Origin: Halobacteriales archaeon QS_4_70_19
GTDB taxonomy: Archaea; Halobacteriota; Halobacteria; Halobacteriales; Haloarculaceae
DNA: 64,000 nt
Reading direction: 5' to 3'
Assembly (NCBI GenBank): GCA_003020985.1
Contig: PXRM01000026.1
Coordinates: 1-64,000, forward strand
Position numbers and translations under genes: made by a program. Shown in pieces: positions 16,639-25,386 of this stretch. Within the stretch, counting starts at the first letter, position 1. Every line of letters starts with the position of its first letter. The notes below the pieces were generated by a model that had not been told where the DNA came from, searched no databases, and saw only the letters and a program-made list of their open reading frames with translations.

Positions 16639-18312
16639 ATGCGCGTGCTCGGCATCGAGGGGACCGCATGGGCCGCCAGCGCGGCGCTCCACGACACCGC
16701 CACCGACGAGACCGCCATCGAGACGGACGCGTACCTTCCCGACAGCGGCGGCATCCATCCCCGCGAGGCCGCCGAACACATGCGCGAGGCCATCCCCGAG
16801 GTGGTGGCGACCGTCCTCGACCACGCGCGCGAGACGCACGACGGGGCCGCGACCGACGACCCGACCGCGGCCCCGCCCGTCGACGCCGTCGCGTTCTCGC
16901 GTGGCCCCGGCCTGGGGCCGTGCCTCCGCATCGTCGGCTCCGCGGCGCGGGCGCTGGCCGGGACGCTGGACGTGCCGCTCGTCGGCGTCAACCACATGGT
17001 CGCGCACCTGGAAATCGGCCGGCACCGCTCCGGGTTCGCCGACCCGGTCTGCCTGAACGCCAGCGGCGCGAACGCGCACGTGCTGGGCTACCGGGCGGGC
17101 CGCTACCGCGTGCTGGGCGAGACGCTCGATACGGGCGTGGGCAACGCCATCGACAAGTTCACGCGCCATCTGGGGTGGTCGCACCCCGGCGGTCCGAAGG
17201 TCGAGCAGCGCGCCCGCGACGGCGCGTACACCGACCTCCCGTACGTGGTGAAGGGGATGGATTTCTCCTTTTCGGGCATCACGTCCGCCGCGAAGGAAGC
17301 GGTCGACGACGGCGAACCCGTGGCGGACGTCTGCTTCGCGCTCCAGGAGCACGTCTTCGCGATGCTGACGGAGGTGGCCGAGCGCGCGCTCTCGCTGACC
17401 GGAAGCGACGAACTCGTCCTCGGCGGCGGCGTGGGCCAGAACGACCGCCTGCGGGAGATGCTCGCCGGGATGTGCGAGGCCCGCGGCACCGACTTCTTCG
17501 CGCCGGAGCCGCGCTTCCTCCGGGACAACGCCGGGATGATCGCCGTGCTGGGCGCGAAGATGGCCGCCGCCGGCGACACGCTCGACGTCGCGGACTCGGC
17601 GGTCGACCCCGACTTCCGCCCGGACGAGATACCCGTCACCTGGAGGGACGCGGACGCCGACACCCGCCGTCGGGCCGTCACCGTAGAGAGCGAGGTCCAA
17701 GGCGCCGAGGCCGTGGTCACGCTCGACCCGGGAGCGGGCCGGGTCACGAAGCGCCGGGTCCCGAAGAGCTACCGCCATCCAGAACTCGACGAGCGGCTCC
17801 GCGCCACGCGCACCCGGGCGGAGGCCCGCCTTACTCACGACGCCCGGGTGGCGGGCGTCCCGACGCCGCTCGTGCTCGACGTGGACCCCGCTGTGGTCAC
17901 TCTCACCTTCGAGCACGTCGGGACGCGGGACCTCCGCGCGGACGTGACCGAGGCCCGCGTCCGGGACGTGGCGGAACACCTGGCGCGGTGTCACGACGCG
18001 GGCCTGGTCCACGGCGACCCGACGACGCGGAACGTCCGGGTGGCCGAGGAGCCGACCGGCGCGGCGTCGGCGGCCGACGACCGGACCTACCTCATCGACT
18101 TCGGCCTCGGCTACTACACCGCCGACCCGGAGGACTTCGCGATGGACCTGCACGTCCTGGGGCAGGCGCTGGACGGGACGGCCGCCGACGCCGAGGCGCT
18201 CCGGACGGCCGCGCTGGACGCGTACCGGGCGACCGCGGCCCCGCTCGCGGTCGACACCGACGCCGTCCGCGGACAGCTGGGCGCCATCGAGGGCCGCGGC
18301 CGGTACCAGTGA
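16639..18312 (+). CDS. kae1-bud32: Kae1-Bud32 fusion: tRNA threonylcarbamoyltransferase / atypical protein kinase (557 aa)
   Basis: The N-terminal about 330 residues are Kae1/TsaD (MRVLGIEGTAWAAS; the metal ligands of NHMVAHLEIG; the ATP-site glycines of LVLGGGVGQNDRL). It transfers threonylcarbamoyl to A37 of ANN-decoding tRNAs. The C-terminal about 200 residues are Bud32, a small RIO-like kinase/ATPase (KRRVPKSYRHPELDERL, catalytic HGDPTTRNVRV, metal-binding LIDFGLGYY) that drives the KEOPS complex. The fusion is common in Euryarchaeota. It lies next to ribosomal genes, in keeping with translation-linked expression. Confidence 0.97.
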   Translation: MRVLGIEGTAWAASAALHDTATDETAIETDAYLPDSGGIHPREAAEHMREAIPEVVATVLDHARETHDGAATDDPTAAPPVDAVAFSRGPGLGPCLRIVGSAARALAGTLDVPLVGVNHMVAHLEIGRHRSGFADPVCLNASGANAHVLGYRAGRYRVLGETLDTGVGNAIDKFTRHLGWSHPGGPKVEQRARDGAYTDLPYVVKGMDFSFSGITSAAKEAVDDGEPVADVCFALQEHVFAMLTEVAERALSLTGSDELVLGGGVGQNDRLREMLAGMCEARGTDFFAPEPRFLRDNAGMIAVLGAKMAAAGDTLDVADSAVDPDFRPDEIPVTWRDADADTRRRAVTVESEVQGAEAVVTLDPGAGRVTKRRVPKSYRHPELDERLRATRTRAEARLTHDARVAGVPTPLVLDVDPAVVTLTFEHVGTRDLRADVTEARVRDVAEHLARCHDAGLVHGDPTTRNVRVAEEPTGAASAADDRTYLIDFGLGYYTADPEDFAMDLHVLGQALDGTAADAEALRTAALDAYRATAAPLAVDTDAVRGQLGAIEGRGRYQ

Positions 18313-18380
18313 GTCCGGACAGTCGCGGAACCGTGACACACCGTAACACACAGGTGTCCGGGCCGCCAAGTCTCCCCGGG

Positions 18381-18515
18381 ATGTACGGGGCCGACCGACT
18401 GCCGACGTCGCTCCCGGCGTCGGCCACGTCCCTGACCGTCGAGGTCCTGAGCCGGCTCGTGTTGCTGCTCGCGGCGATGCTGATCGTAGTGCTGGCCGCG
18501 GGCGTCGCGCGATGA
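18381..18515 (+). CDS. Possible small single-pass membrane protein (44 aa)
   Basis: A short frame beginning MYGADRLPTSLPASATSLTV and ending in one hydrophobic helix (LVLLLAAMLIVVLAAGVAR). It sits in the gap between kae1-bud32 and the DUF5808 gene, same strand. No homology signal is recognised; support is only the clean transmembrane segment. Could be spurious. Confidence 0.35.
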   Translation: MYGADRLPTSLPASATSLTVEVLSRLVLLLAAMLIVVLAAGVAR

Positions 18516-18622
18516 CCGGTCGGGGTATCGCCCGACGACCGCCGGGGTCCGGTTCCGACTCCCGGTCCGCCCTCGCACGCGCCACCAGAAACCCCTTTAG
18601 TCGGCCCGTCGTACCGGTTCGC

Positions 18623-18895
18623 ATGGCAGATATGCCCAAGTCCGGCGAACTGTTCGGCGTTCCGTACAATTTCGAGCGGCCCTCGCTCGGGCGGATGCTC
18701 TCCTCGTACTGGCAGCCCGGCGAGGGGATGCTGGTGGAGAAGCCGTTCGGCGTCGGGTACACGCTGAACCTGGCCAACTGGCGCGCGTGGATCGTCCTCG
18801 CCGTCGCCGGCGGGCTGTTCTACCTCGAGTCGCAGGACGACGAGGAGCCCGTCGAGGAGTCCGACGACCCCGTCGAGGTCGTGGTCGACGACTAA
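18623..18895 (+). CDS. DUF5808-family membrane protein (90 aa)
   Basis: MADMPKSGELFGVPYNFERP followed by GYTLNLANWRAWIVLAVAGG, a family pattern in which a short soluble part precedes one transmembrane helix, here residues about 57-74. The C-terminus is very acidic (ESQDDEEPVEESDDPVE). The start at 18623 is preceded by TTTAG about 29 bases upstream. Function unknown; membrane location likely. Confidence 0.78.
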   Translation: MADMPKSGELFGVPYNFERPSLGRMLSSYWQPGEGMLVEKPFGVGYTLNLANWRAWIVLAVAGGLFYLESQDDEEPVEESDDPVEVVVDD

Positions 18896-19011
18896 CTCGA
18901 ACTGTTCCTGCTCGGACCCCCCAGCGTGCCCGTCGAGCGCGCTGTGGGAGGCGGCTGACAGGCTCTGCCAGCCAGCAACTCGTCTACCGGCGGCGTCGAC
19001 GTGTCAGCGGG

Positions 19012-19233
19012 TCATTCGTCGGCGTCGGTTTCAGCGGGCCGCTCGAACTCGAGACGCCCGTCAAGAACGTGTGTTCGGTCGATGAGCCCCGGCTCGACGA
19101 GTTCGACGGTGTTCTCGACGACGAATCGACGGGCCGATTCCGGCCAACGGGTGACCGCGAGCCCGACGAATACGGTCCCGTCGGCGAGTTCGCCGAACCG
19201 GTGGACCTCGATGACCGCAGCCGACCGCCCGGT
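19012..19233 (-). pseudogene. C-terminal gene fragment, no start codon
   Basis: An open stretch on the minus strand reading VIEVHRFGELADGTVFVGLA ... ENTVELVEPGLIDRTHVLDG and ending TDADE-stop. The composition is protein-like, but it is bounded upstream by an in-frame TAG and has no ATG or GTG start. Family not recognised. It lies at the edge of the accessory island and overlaps the start of the broken plus-strand gene by about 20 bases. Confidence 0.35.
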
Positions 19234-20101
19234 CTATCCGCCCGTCGTCGACGAATCCCTCCACCTCACCGAGGCGTGGACCAGCGGCACCGCGTTCGCA
19301 CTCGCCACGAGAGACGGGACCGAACAGTGGTCGAACAGCAGCCTGCCACCGATGCGCTGGGCACCGGCGCTCCACGAGCACCGGCTGCTCGTGCTCACCC
19401 GGGCCGAAGGGAACGTCGTCCGCCTCCACGCCCTGGACACTGCGTCCGGCGAATAGCTCTGGAGTCGACAGGAGGGCATCACGCCGGCCCACCGGAAGGG
19501 CGACACGGGCAATCGTCCGGGCACCCGCATCAACGCCATCCTCGCGAAATCGTCGACCCGCTCGTTCGAGGTGAACGGACGACTCCTCGCAACCGGGCCG
19601 GACGCCGAGGCCACCGTGAGGGAACTCGCCAGCGGCTTCGCGGCCGTCGGGGACGACTTCTATCGCGTCGGCCATCGGCTCCACACGGGCGAGGACGCAA
19701 CCGATCTCGCCGAGGCAATCACTAACGCCGAGTTCCGCGAAGCCGACTCGCTGACCGACACGCTTCGCCGGCGGCTCGACACGGCGGGCCTTGACGCGGA
19801 CGGCGAGGTGATCGTGACGGGAGAGGCCGAGCGGACCAACCACGACCTCCGGACGGGCGTGCCAGCCGATTACGATGCGATGGCCGCCTGTGAGCCCGAG
19901 GAGGCGCTCTGGGTGGTTCGGAACCGTGATGCAGCCCACGACGTTCTCGGTGCCCTGAACGACCCGATAGAAGGGGAACAGCGGGTGGAGAAAACGTACA
20001 GCGAGAACTCACCGCCGCGGCAGTGGAAGATCGATACGGATGGGTTCACCGACGTGCTGACACTCGGGCGAGTGCGGAACCGAGTCGAGGAGACGATTTG
20101 A
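19211..20101 (+). pseudogene. Broken accessory gene: PQQ-propeller-like N-part, in-frame stop, then an unidentified C-part
   Basis: One reading frame interrupted by a TAG at 19454-19456. Before the stop the text resembles PQQ/WD-type beta-propeller blades (GTAFALATRDGTEQW; VVRLHALDTASGE); after it the frame goes on at once with LWSRQEG, exactly how a propeller repeat (ALDxxTGExLW) would read through. It then changes to RSFEVNGRLLATGPDAEATV and a 176-residue section from a GTG at 19571 ending VRNRVEETI. The C-part has normal haloarchaeal composition and could be expressed separately. It looks like plasmid- or element-borne material, but I cannot name the family. Decay versus a fusion of two fragments is unresolved. 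Confidence 0.5.
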
Positions 20102-20128
20102 GGTCGTGACGGGCTTATGATGCTGGAT

Positions 20129-20353
20129 TTATGAGGGTTTCCAGAAGTCGTGCTGAATAGAGAGCGCGAACCGGTCACGGGCGAATTGGTTGGTGGTTGG
20201 TAGAGACAGTCGCTTGGATAACTCAAAGATGGCCTTTGCCCTTTTGGGCATGTAATAGATAGTGAGCAGTTGGGCAGACCAACTCAGTGCTGAACTCACT
20301 CTCTGGGCCTTGTTTAGACGCTTCAGAATATACGGGTCAAAGAAACGCTGTTG
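20129..20353 (-). pseudogene. C-terminal fragment of an unknown gene (about 74 codons)
   Basis: An open minus-strand stretch without a start, from just after a TGA to the TAA at 20129-20131. It reads QQRFFDPYILKRLNKAQRVS, then MPKRAKAIFELSKRLSLPTT and finally FARDRFALSIQHDFWKPS. The text is protein-like and basic, and differs in character from the adjacent AT-rich genes. Probably the remains of an enzyme or mobile-element gene whose 5' part was replaced by the metzincin-like gene. Function not recognised. Confidence 0.4.
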
Positions 20354-21118
20354 TCAACCGTCTATTGGAGCGTTGTTGTCTACCGTCTTTAGGGTGCAGT
20401 CTGTCATATATGTACTCCACCTGCAGGGACTACCACAGCTGGAGGAGCAGAAATCTCTGGTGATTTTATTCTCTCTTTCGCACAGAGAATCGGGAACGTG
20501 TCCGCTTCCAGCTGAGCACGTATCTGATTCATAGGAACCGTCTGCGTCATTGTCCACCCTCATATATGAAGTTACCATTGGTGAAATATACCACACTTCT
20601 CTATCAGATGTCAGTTCATAATTTCCGTCATTGTGATCTGCACCAAATGCGTGCGCAGCCTCTTGAATTAGTATATTTTTCGTCACGATATTGGGATCGC
20701 TAGAGAGAGAGTGCGCCATATCGGCTGCAATCCCAGTTGATATAGTACGATAGCCGACATCAATGTTCGTCCTGAATCCACCGTATCCATACTCGACATC
20801 AAATCCATGCAAAATTAACCATACATCTCCGTCATTGAATGTATCAAACTCATTATCGTAGTACGCATCAGCGATATCATTTGCAAGACTTTCTTGCCAG
20901 TCTTGCTGGTCCTGAAAGCTGCAGCAGCATGCTGCACAGTTCTTCGGAGTCGATACGTCAAACCCGTGGCTGACCGGAGTATATGCTGTGAAAGTAGTAT
21001 CTGATGAGTAACGATTCAGTTGGTCGACCATCTCATTAATAGCGTCGGCTGCTCGACTTCTAGTGTTCGAATTTGCAATATTGTCGTGTACGGTTCCACA
21101 TATTCTTTGATGCGACAT
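20354..21118 (-). CDS. Cysteine-rich metzincin-like protein with variant zinc motif (254 aa)
   Basis: Residues 152-162 read QEAAHAFGADH, the metzincin zinc signature HExxHxxGxxH with Gln in place of the first His; a downstream Met (SPMVTSYM, residues 179-186) is placed like a Met-turn. Fourteen cysteines, including CAACCC at 61-66 and a cluster after residue 200 (CSSSCGSPC), suggest disulfides or metal binding, hence an extracytoplasmic protein, yet no signal peptide is visible at the N-terminus (MSHQRICGTVHDN). The DNA is much more AT-rich than the flanks, indicating recent transfer. Divergent from a Tat-exported protein. Either an inactive metalloprotease-fold binder or an enzyme with altered coordination. 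Confidence 0.7.
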   Translation of the reverse strand: MSHQRICGTVHDNIANSNTRSRAADAINEMVDQLNRYSSDTTFTAYTPVSHGFDVSTPKNCAACCCSFQDQQDWQESLANDIADAYYDNEFDTFNDGDVWLILHGFDVEYGYGGFRTNIDVGYRTISTGIAADMAHSLSSDPNIVTKNILIQEAAHAFGADHNDGNYELTSDREVWYISPMVTSYMRVDNDADGSYESDTCSAGSGHVPDSLCERENKITRDFCSSSCGSPCRWSTYMTDCTLKTVDNNAPIDG

Positions 21119-21193
21119 ATAACCTATATAGAGTTTCTACGTCAAAAATTTTTCGCCGTAACTACTAATAATGATAGAGCTGATCAAGAAAAT
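21119..21193. promoter_or_regulatory. Divergent AT-rich promoter region
   Basis: Seventy-five bases between the start codons of the metzincin-like gene and the Tat-exported protein. Contains TATATAG near 21124-21131 and an A/T run AAAAATTTTT at 21145-21154, either of which could serve as TATA elements. Shared control of the two transcripts is likely from geometry. Confidence 0.5.
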
Positions 21194-21808
21194 ATGGCTG
21201 AAATCAATAGAAGAGATGTCCTGAAAACTGGGGCTCTAGCTGCCGGACTCTCGGCAACAGACCTGTACACTATCGAGGCACAAGCGGAGTCTACAAATTA
21301 TACAGTCAATTTTGCAGAGATAGTCACTACACATACCGATCTTTCTGCGGCGCGAAGAGGCGGGATGGACAACATGACCCGTTATCGCACGACCACAGAC
21401 TCTCTTATATTCTATGACGCAGCCAGAGATGAAAATGTGAACAAATGTAAGCAAGAGGAGTCGGTCGTTGCGAAGGGGTATAACTTCTTATCGGTCCCAA
21501 GAGAAATTCTGAAAGGTGAACAAAGAGACCTCGTGACAGAGTACGGACCACAACTCACGGGTTCTGAAATAATCCACGCCGAGAAAGGCTATGAAGTCCC
21601 CTCATTAACGACGAAATACGACGGGGCTCAATTACAGCTCCAAAGTAGGGACCTGTCGATTTCAGTCGATCCCTCTGAGGCCGTGCAAGCCGATATTGGG
21701 AATAGAAGTGTACAAGTAAAAAATCACCGTGGAAGCAAACGCACGGAAGAGGTACAAATAACGCTAATTGCACGGAATTATGGCGAGGTCCAGGTGAAAA
21801 TGGGATAA
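21194..21808 (+). CDS. Tat-exported protein of unknown function (204 aa)
   Basis: Starts MAEINRRDVLKTGALAAGLS, a twin-arginine signal (NRRDVLK followed by a hydrophobic stretch) with a likely cleavage after AQA near residue 38. The mature part is polar and beta-rich (YTVNFAEIVTTHTDLSAARR ... VQITLIARNYGEVQVKMG) with one Cys. No known domain. AT-rich like its neighbours; its stop is 4 bases before the lipoprotein start, so the two form an operon facing the metzincin-like gene. Confidence 0.75.
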   Translation: MAEINRRDVLKTGALAAGLSATDLYTIEAQAESTNYTVNFAEIVTTHTDLSAARRGGMDNMTRYRTTTDSLIFYDAARDENVNKCKQEESVVAKGYNFLSVPREILKGEQRDLVTEYGPQLTGSEIIHAEKGYEVPSLTTKYDGAQLQLQSRDLSISVDPSEAVQADIGNRSVQVKNHRGSKRTEEVQITLIARNYGEVQVKMG

Positions 21809-21812
21809 ACAC

Positions 21813-22178
21813 ATGCTGATGAAGAATCCAATCATTTCCGTACTACTGGTATTCGCTGTTACATTCTCTGGATGCGGGGCGGTAGTTAATTCAGGGACAG
21901 TAAGCGGAGCGGTTATAATTGAAAACAATGACTCCGCCGAGTACAGTATCGAGATCGTCGTTGACGACACAAATGGGAGTACAATCAATTCTACATCGGT
22001 GACAATCGAGGGGAACAGCGAGCGACAACTGCGGCTAATACCTGAAACTGGAGAGTATCACGTTAGAGCAGAAATCGAGGACGGGGATGAGGAGGCAGAG
22101 ATTGCGAGACAGGCTGACGGAAGCGCGGTCACGGTTGAAATTACAGACGGCGAGATAGACCTATCAGAAGGCAGATAG
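21813..22178 (+). CDS. Lipoprotein (121 aa)
   Basis: MLMKNPIISVLLVFAVTFSG followed by Cys: a lipobox (FSGC) at the end of a hydrophobic signal, predicting lipid attachment at about C21. The mature domain is a small beta-sandwich-like sequence (YSIEIVVDDTNGSTINSTSV ... YHVRAEIEDGDEEAEI), resembling archaeal surface carbohydrate- or Ig-like folds. Second gene of the Tat/lipoprotein pair. The role is unknown; it may anchor or protect against the neighbouring secreted factors (inference). Confidence 0.72.
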   Translation: MLMKNPIISVLLVFAVTFSGCGAVVNSGTVSGAVIIENNDSAEYSIEIVVDDTNGSTINSTSVTIEGNSERQLRLIPETGEYHVRAEIEDGDEEAEIARQADGSAVTVEITDGEIDLSEGR

Positions 22179-22365
22179 TAAACAAACAGACCGATATCTG
22201 GCAAAATCTACAGCGGTAGGGAGGCCCGCTCACTCTGCCGAATCAGCTCATGACAGAGATCCTGAAACGGCTATCGCTCGTTGCGGGACGCATCCTCTAG
22301 ATTCAGCATACGACTCTTGACATCCCACCTGCGTCTCAACGGAACAGCCGGAACGCCTGGCTAGC

Positions 22366-22842
22366 TCACGTACACGGGAGAGCCTCGCGCCGGATCGCCT
22401 CTCGTCCACAGCGCTCACACCGATAGTACGTCTCGCCGGTCGGGTCCCCATACTGGTCGAACTCTGGATGCGGGCCAGAGATCGCAACCGACTGCCCGCC
22501 ATCCGCCACGGCCGGGAACGAATCCGGCCGGTCACCACGCCGAGCCTCCGGGAGCCGACCATCGGGAGTGGGAACCCTCCCGGCCTGAATCTCCAGTTTC
22601 ACCCGCCGGAGATGCTTGCAGCCGCCGTCGGGCTCGCGCTCCTGCCAGTCCGGGCAGCTACACTCCGCCGCCGCGATATCGACACGGTACGTGTTTCCGG
22701 ATTCGGACTGGACATCGTACACACCGCCGGTCCGCCGGAGCGAGACGGTCATCGGCTCCTCACGAGCCCTCCGTGCTCTTCGAGCGGCGGCGCTGTCCGA
22801 GTCCGCGATACCTGACTCTGGGGAATGAATCTCTTCAGCCAT
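22366..22842 (-). CDS. SWIM zinc-finger protein with C-terminal zinc ribbon (158 aa)
   Basis: Start MAEEIHSPESGIADSD; the SWIM motif CxCxnCxH is seen as CSCPDWQEREPDGGCKHLRR around residues 70-89. The C-terminus carries a second metal site (YYRCERCGREAIRREALPC). Typical haloarchaeal SWIM proteins occur in mobile or accessory regions and are presumed nucleic-acid or protein-interaction modules. A longer upstream frame would run through the GC-rich spacer and is not supported. Confidence 0.82.
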   Translation of the reverse strand: MAEEIHSPESGIADSDSAAARRARRAREEPMTVSLRRTGGVYDVQSESGNTYRVDIAAAECSCPDWQEREPDGGCKHLRRVKLEIQAGRVPTPDGRLPEARRGDRPDSFPAVADGGQSVAISGPHPEFDQYGDPTGETYYRCERCGREAIRREALPCT

Positions 22843-23226
22843 TACCAACACCGGGACGCGACCCGCTTTGGCTCGCGCCCCGCCCGTCGGGGCGCCCAGA
22901 AACCGCCCAATCGCGACGACGACCGATGACCGACAGACCGGCGCCGCCTCTTTCCGGACCGCCTCGCGGAGGACGAGCCGGAGCACTTCCAATCGGCCGA
23001 GCTGATAGAGAGACGAGCGCATACCTCCGTCTTCAGGCGGAGGGCGAGCGGACACATCGGCCACGAACCACGGGCGATGGCTACCGGATTTCCCACCACA
23101 ATCGTTTCCTCGTGGCCCCGTAACGGGGAGTGCCACGGACTCGGTGAGATGCCGGCCCCGAACCGCAAGGGGCAGCGACCAGCGGTGGTTCGCACGGCGA
23201 CGACACGGATTCCGATGGGGTCATCC

Positions 23227-23269
23227 GAGAGACTTCGTCTCTCGTGATCACGAAAATCGAAGATTTTCG
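23227..23269. repeat. Two adjacent perfect hairpins
   Basis: GAGAGACTTCGTCTCTC (23227-23243) and CGAAAATCGAAGATTTTCG (23251-23269), each a perfect stem with a 3-base loop, 7 bases apart. Their placement just upstream of the TnpB-type end suggests they belong to the same remnant. Confidence 0.55.
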
Positions 23270-23289
23270 GACGACCTCATTGACCGGGC

Positions 23290-23431
23290 CACAGCCCTAT
23301 ACAGGGGAGAAAACGAGAGGTCCCCCGGTATGCTGCCGGTTCCCCGTGAGTGCGGGTTGGAACCCCGAACGCCACGCTCGGCGGAAATCCGATGGTCGGA
23401 TTCAACGCCCTTCAGGGCGTGGAGGAGGTCA
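23290..23431 (+). mobile_element. Orphan TnpB-type (IS200/IS605 group) right end
   Basis: Ends with the hairpin ACGCCCTTCAGGGCGT (23405-23420) and then GGAGGAGGTCA (23421-23431), the layout of haloarchaeal IS1341/TnpB right ends. It matches the minus-strand end at 12131 (hairpin, then GGAGGATGTCA). Upstream GTTGGAACCCCGAACGCC also resembles the 3' region of such elements, where an omega-RNA is encoded. No intact tnpB. Confidence 0.5.
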
Positions 23432-23624
23432 ATTGACACCACTACACCCCGCAGCGGTGGTGGAGGCAGCGGCCAGGGCGGACGCGAGGAATGCGCGACG
23501 ACGCATAGCTGTCGAGTCCGCCGGCAGCAGTAAAAACGTTGAACGACCAGGGTCGTCCTCGGATTCGAGCACTACCGTGGATGCCGACGGAGCCGTTTTT
23601 CCCTCTCGACACGAAGCGGTGGGC

Positions 23625-24125
23625 GTGGAACTGCACGTCCGGTACGAGGGCGACGACGACCCCGAGAAGTGCACGGCCCGCCGGCTCGCGAGGTTCGACG
23701 AGGTGGCACTGCACGACTCGGCGCGAGCGACGCCGCGGGGTATCGTGCTCGACCCGCACGCCGAGCAGGCGCTCTCGCCCGAGGACCGGACGGCGAGCGA
23801 CCGGCTCGTCGCGCTGGACTGCTCCTGGGAAACCGCCGAGCGCGAGGCGTTCCGGCTTGACGGGCCCCACCGGGCGCTCCCCTTCCTCGTCGCGGCCAAC
23901 CCGGTCAACTACGGGACGCCGTTCCAGTTGAATACCGCCGAGGCGTTCGCGGGGGCACTCTGCATCCTGGGCCACCGCGAGCGGGCCGAGGGGCTCCTCT
24001 CGCATTTCTCATGGGGGCACACGTTCCTCGAACTGAACGAGGAACCGCTACGCCGGTACGCCGACTGCGCCGACTCGGCGGAGGTGGTCGCCGTACAGCA
24101 GGAGTACCTGGAGGCCGGTGAGTGA
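23625..24125 (+). CDS. tsr3: 16S rRNA aminocarboxypropyltransferase Tsr3 (166 aa)
   Basis: Tsr3/DUF367 adds the 3-amino-3-carboxypropyl group of SAM to a hypermodified small-subunit rRNA base. Visible hallmarks: [20 protein letters not shown] at the N-terminus, [47 protein letters not shown] and [14 protein letters not shown]. No ATG fits the N-terminus; the GTG at 23625 gives the family start and lies about 27 bases after a TTTTTCC TATA-like box, so a leaderless GTG start is chosen. A GTG two codons earlier (23619) is the alternative. Confidence 0.93.
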   Translation: MELHVRYEGDDDPEKCTARRLARFDEVALHDSARATPRGIVLDPHAEQALSPEDRTASDRLVALDCSWETAEREAFRLDGPHRALPFLVAANPVNYGTPFQLNTAEAFAGALCILGHRERAEGLLSHFSWGHTFLELNEEPLRRYADCADSAEVVAVQQEYLEAGE

Positions 24126-24279
24126 GCGTGGACGGCTTTGATTCGCGTGACGTCCGGAATACAGCTGCTATCCTCGATATAAATCCGAAAATTCATATAA
24201 TACAAGACTACTGTCGAGATTATATGGATGTGTCTGTTGTTGAAAGGAGAAAGCGAGCGCGGAGCCGGACGGGCGGCCG

Positions 24280-25320
24280 CTATCGCGGTCCGAATCCGAC
24301 CGGCGGGTCGAGCGGACTCCGCGGCAGGTCCGGCGCCGGGTCAGGGTCGTTGTAGCCGCCGGGGGCCACGTCGTTCGGGCCCGTCGGGTAGCACAGCGAC
24401 GCGAGCGCCTGGATCTGGTCGCGGCCCACGCCGAGTTCGAACTGGCCGCCACCGTACAGTGCGATGTCGTGTTCGGTGGCGTAGTCCAGCGTGTCGAACA
24501 GCGACCGTACGGTCCCGAATCGCGAGGGTTTGATGTTGAGCCACGAGGGCGCGAACGGCAGCGCCTCGACCGACTCGACACCCGTGATGGGGTAGTCCCA
24601 GGCGACGCGGTCCTCGTGGCCGTCGAGGACCGGTCGCGTCGCCTCGTTCAGGCGCGGGTCCTCGACGACGGCGTCCGGGAACGACTCGACGACGAGCCGG
24701 TAGCGGTCGGGGTCCGGCGTCGTGTCCACGTCCGTCCCCTCGTACAGTCCCTTCAGGTCCAGCACCCGGACGCGGCCGGTCGCTACGAGCCGGCCGACGA
24801 GGGCGGCGTCCCAGTCGTCGGTGGGGTCGAGCTTGAACTCCACCTCGGGGTTCAGGTCGAGCAGTCGCTCGATGCGGTCGAATCCCGCGTCGCCCAGCCG
24901 CGTGCTGACGACGAACCGGACGGGGTCGTACTCGCGGTCGAGCACCTCGCCGAGCGTCCGGCCGGCCTGCCTGCAGGCGAGGTCCAGCGCCGCGGACTCG
25001 ACCGCCCAGCGCCGGTAGTGGTGTGCCGTCTCGCGCTCCGGAGGCTCGGGGACCAGGGTCACGTCGTCGAGTGCGCGGGAGAACTCGTCGAGCGTCCACT
25101 CGCCCTCGAACGCGGCGAAGTCGGGGGCGGCCGCGGCCAGCGCGTCGTGGTCGGGCGCGTCGTAGGTCACGTCCTCGCCGCGGCCGGTGGCGCCCGCACC
25201 CGAGAGCGCGAACGTCGTCGAGACGCGGGTGAAGTCACTGGAGGTGTCACGTTCGTGGCGCGTCCGCTCGTGGCGCTCGACCGTGAGCGGGAGGTCCGCG
25301 ACGGCGTCGTAGAGGGACAT
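24280..25320 (-). CDS. Enolase-superfamily protein (346 aa)
   Basis: Matches the haloarchaeal enolase-like family: N-terminal capping part, then a barrel with KLDPTDDWDAALV, VLDLKGLYEGTDVD, VVEDPRLNE, the late segment SWLNIKPSRFGTVRSLF and YGGGQFELGVGRDQIQALAS. Acidic metal-ligand-like residues are spaced as in mandelate racemase/muconate lactonising enzymes, though the Lys-x-Lys of classical members is not clear. Reaction unknown; dipeptide epimerase or o-succinylbenzoate synthase-like roles are possible. The start MSLYDAVADLPLTV is clean. Confidence 0.82.
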   Translation of the reverse strand: MSLYDAVADLPLTVERHERTRHERDTSSDFTRVSTTFALSGAGATGRGEDVTYDAPDHDALAAAAPDFAAFEGEWTLDEFSRALDDVTLVPEPPERETAHHYRRWAVESAALDLACRQAGRTLGEVLDREYDPVRFVVSTRLGDAGFDRIERLLDLNPEVEFKLDPTDDWDAALVGRLVATGRVRVLDLKGLYEGTDVDTTPDPDRYRLVVESFPDAVVEDPRLNEATRPVLDGHEDRVAWDYPITGVESVEALPFAPSWLNIKPSRFGTVRSLFDTLDYATEHDIALYGGGQFELGVGRDQIQALASLCYPTGPNDVAPGGYNDPDPAPDLPRSPLDPPVGFGPR

Positions 25321-25386
25321 GCACCCGGAGACGCCCCGGGACGAAATAACAGTTCGTGGTGCCCGGAGTGCCGCCCGCCCTCCTGG

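Larger units (their letters stand above)
22843..23624. other. 780-base non-coding stretch: hairpins and an orphan transposon end
   Basis: No convincing gene between the SWIM gene and tsr3. It holds the paired small hairpins at 23227-23269 and the TnpB-type end at about 23290-23431, both listed separately. The part 22843-23200 shows nothing recognisable. Confidence 0.5.

Noticed and set aside
22843-23136. N-terminal extension of the SWIM gene from 23136
   Set aside because: Extension is Arg/Gly/Pro-rich non-conserved text; Met at 22842 gives a compact protein.
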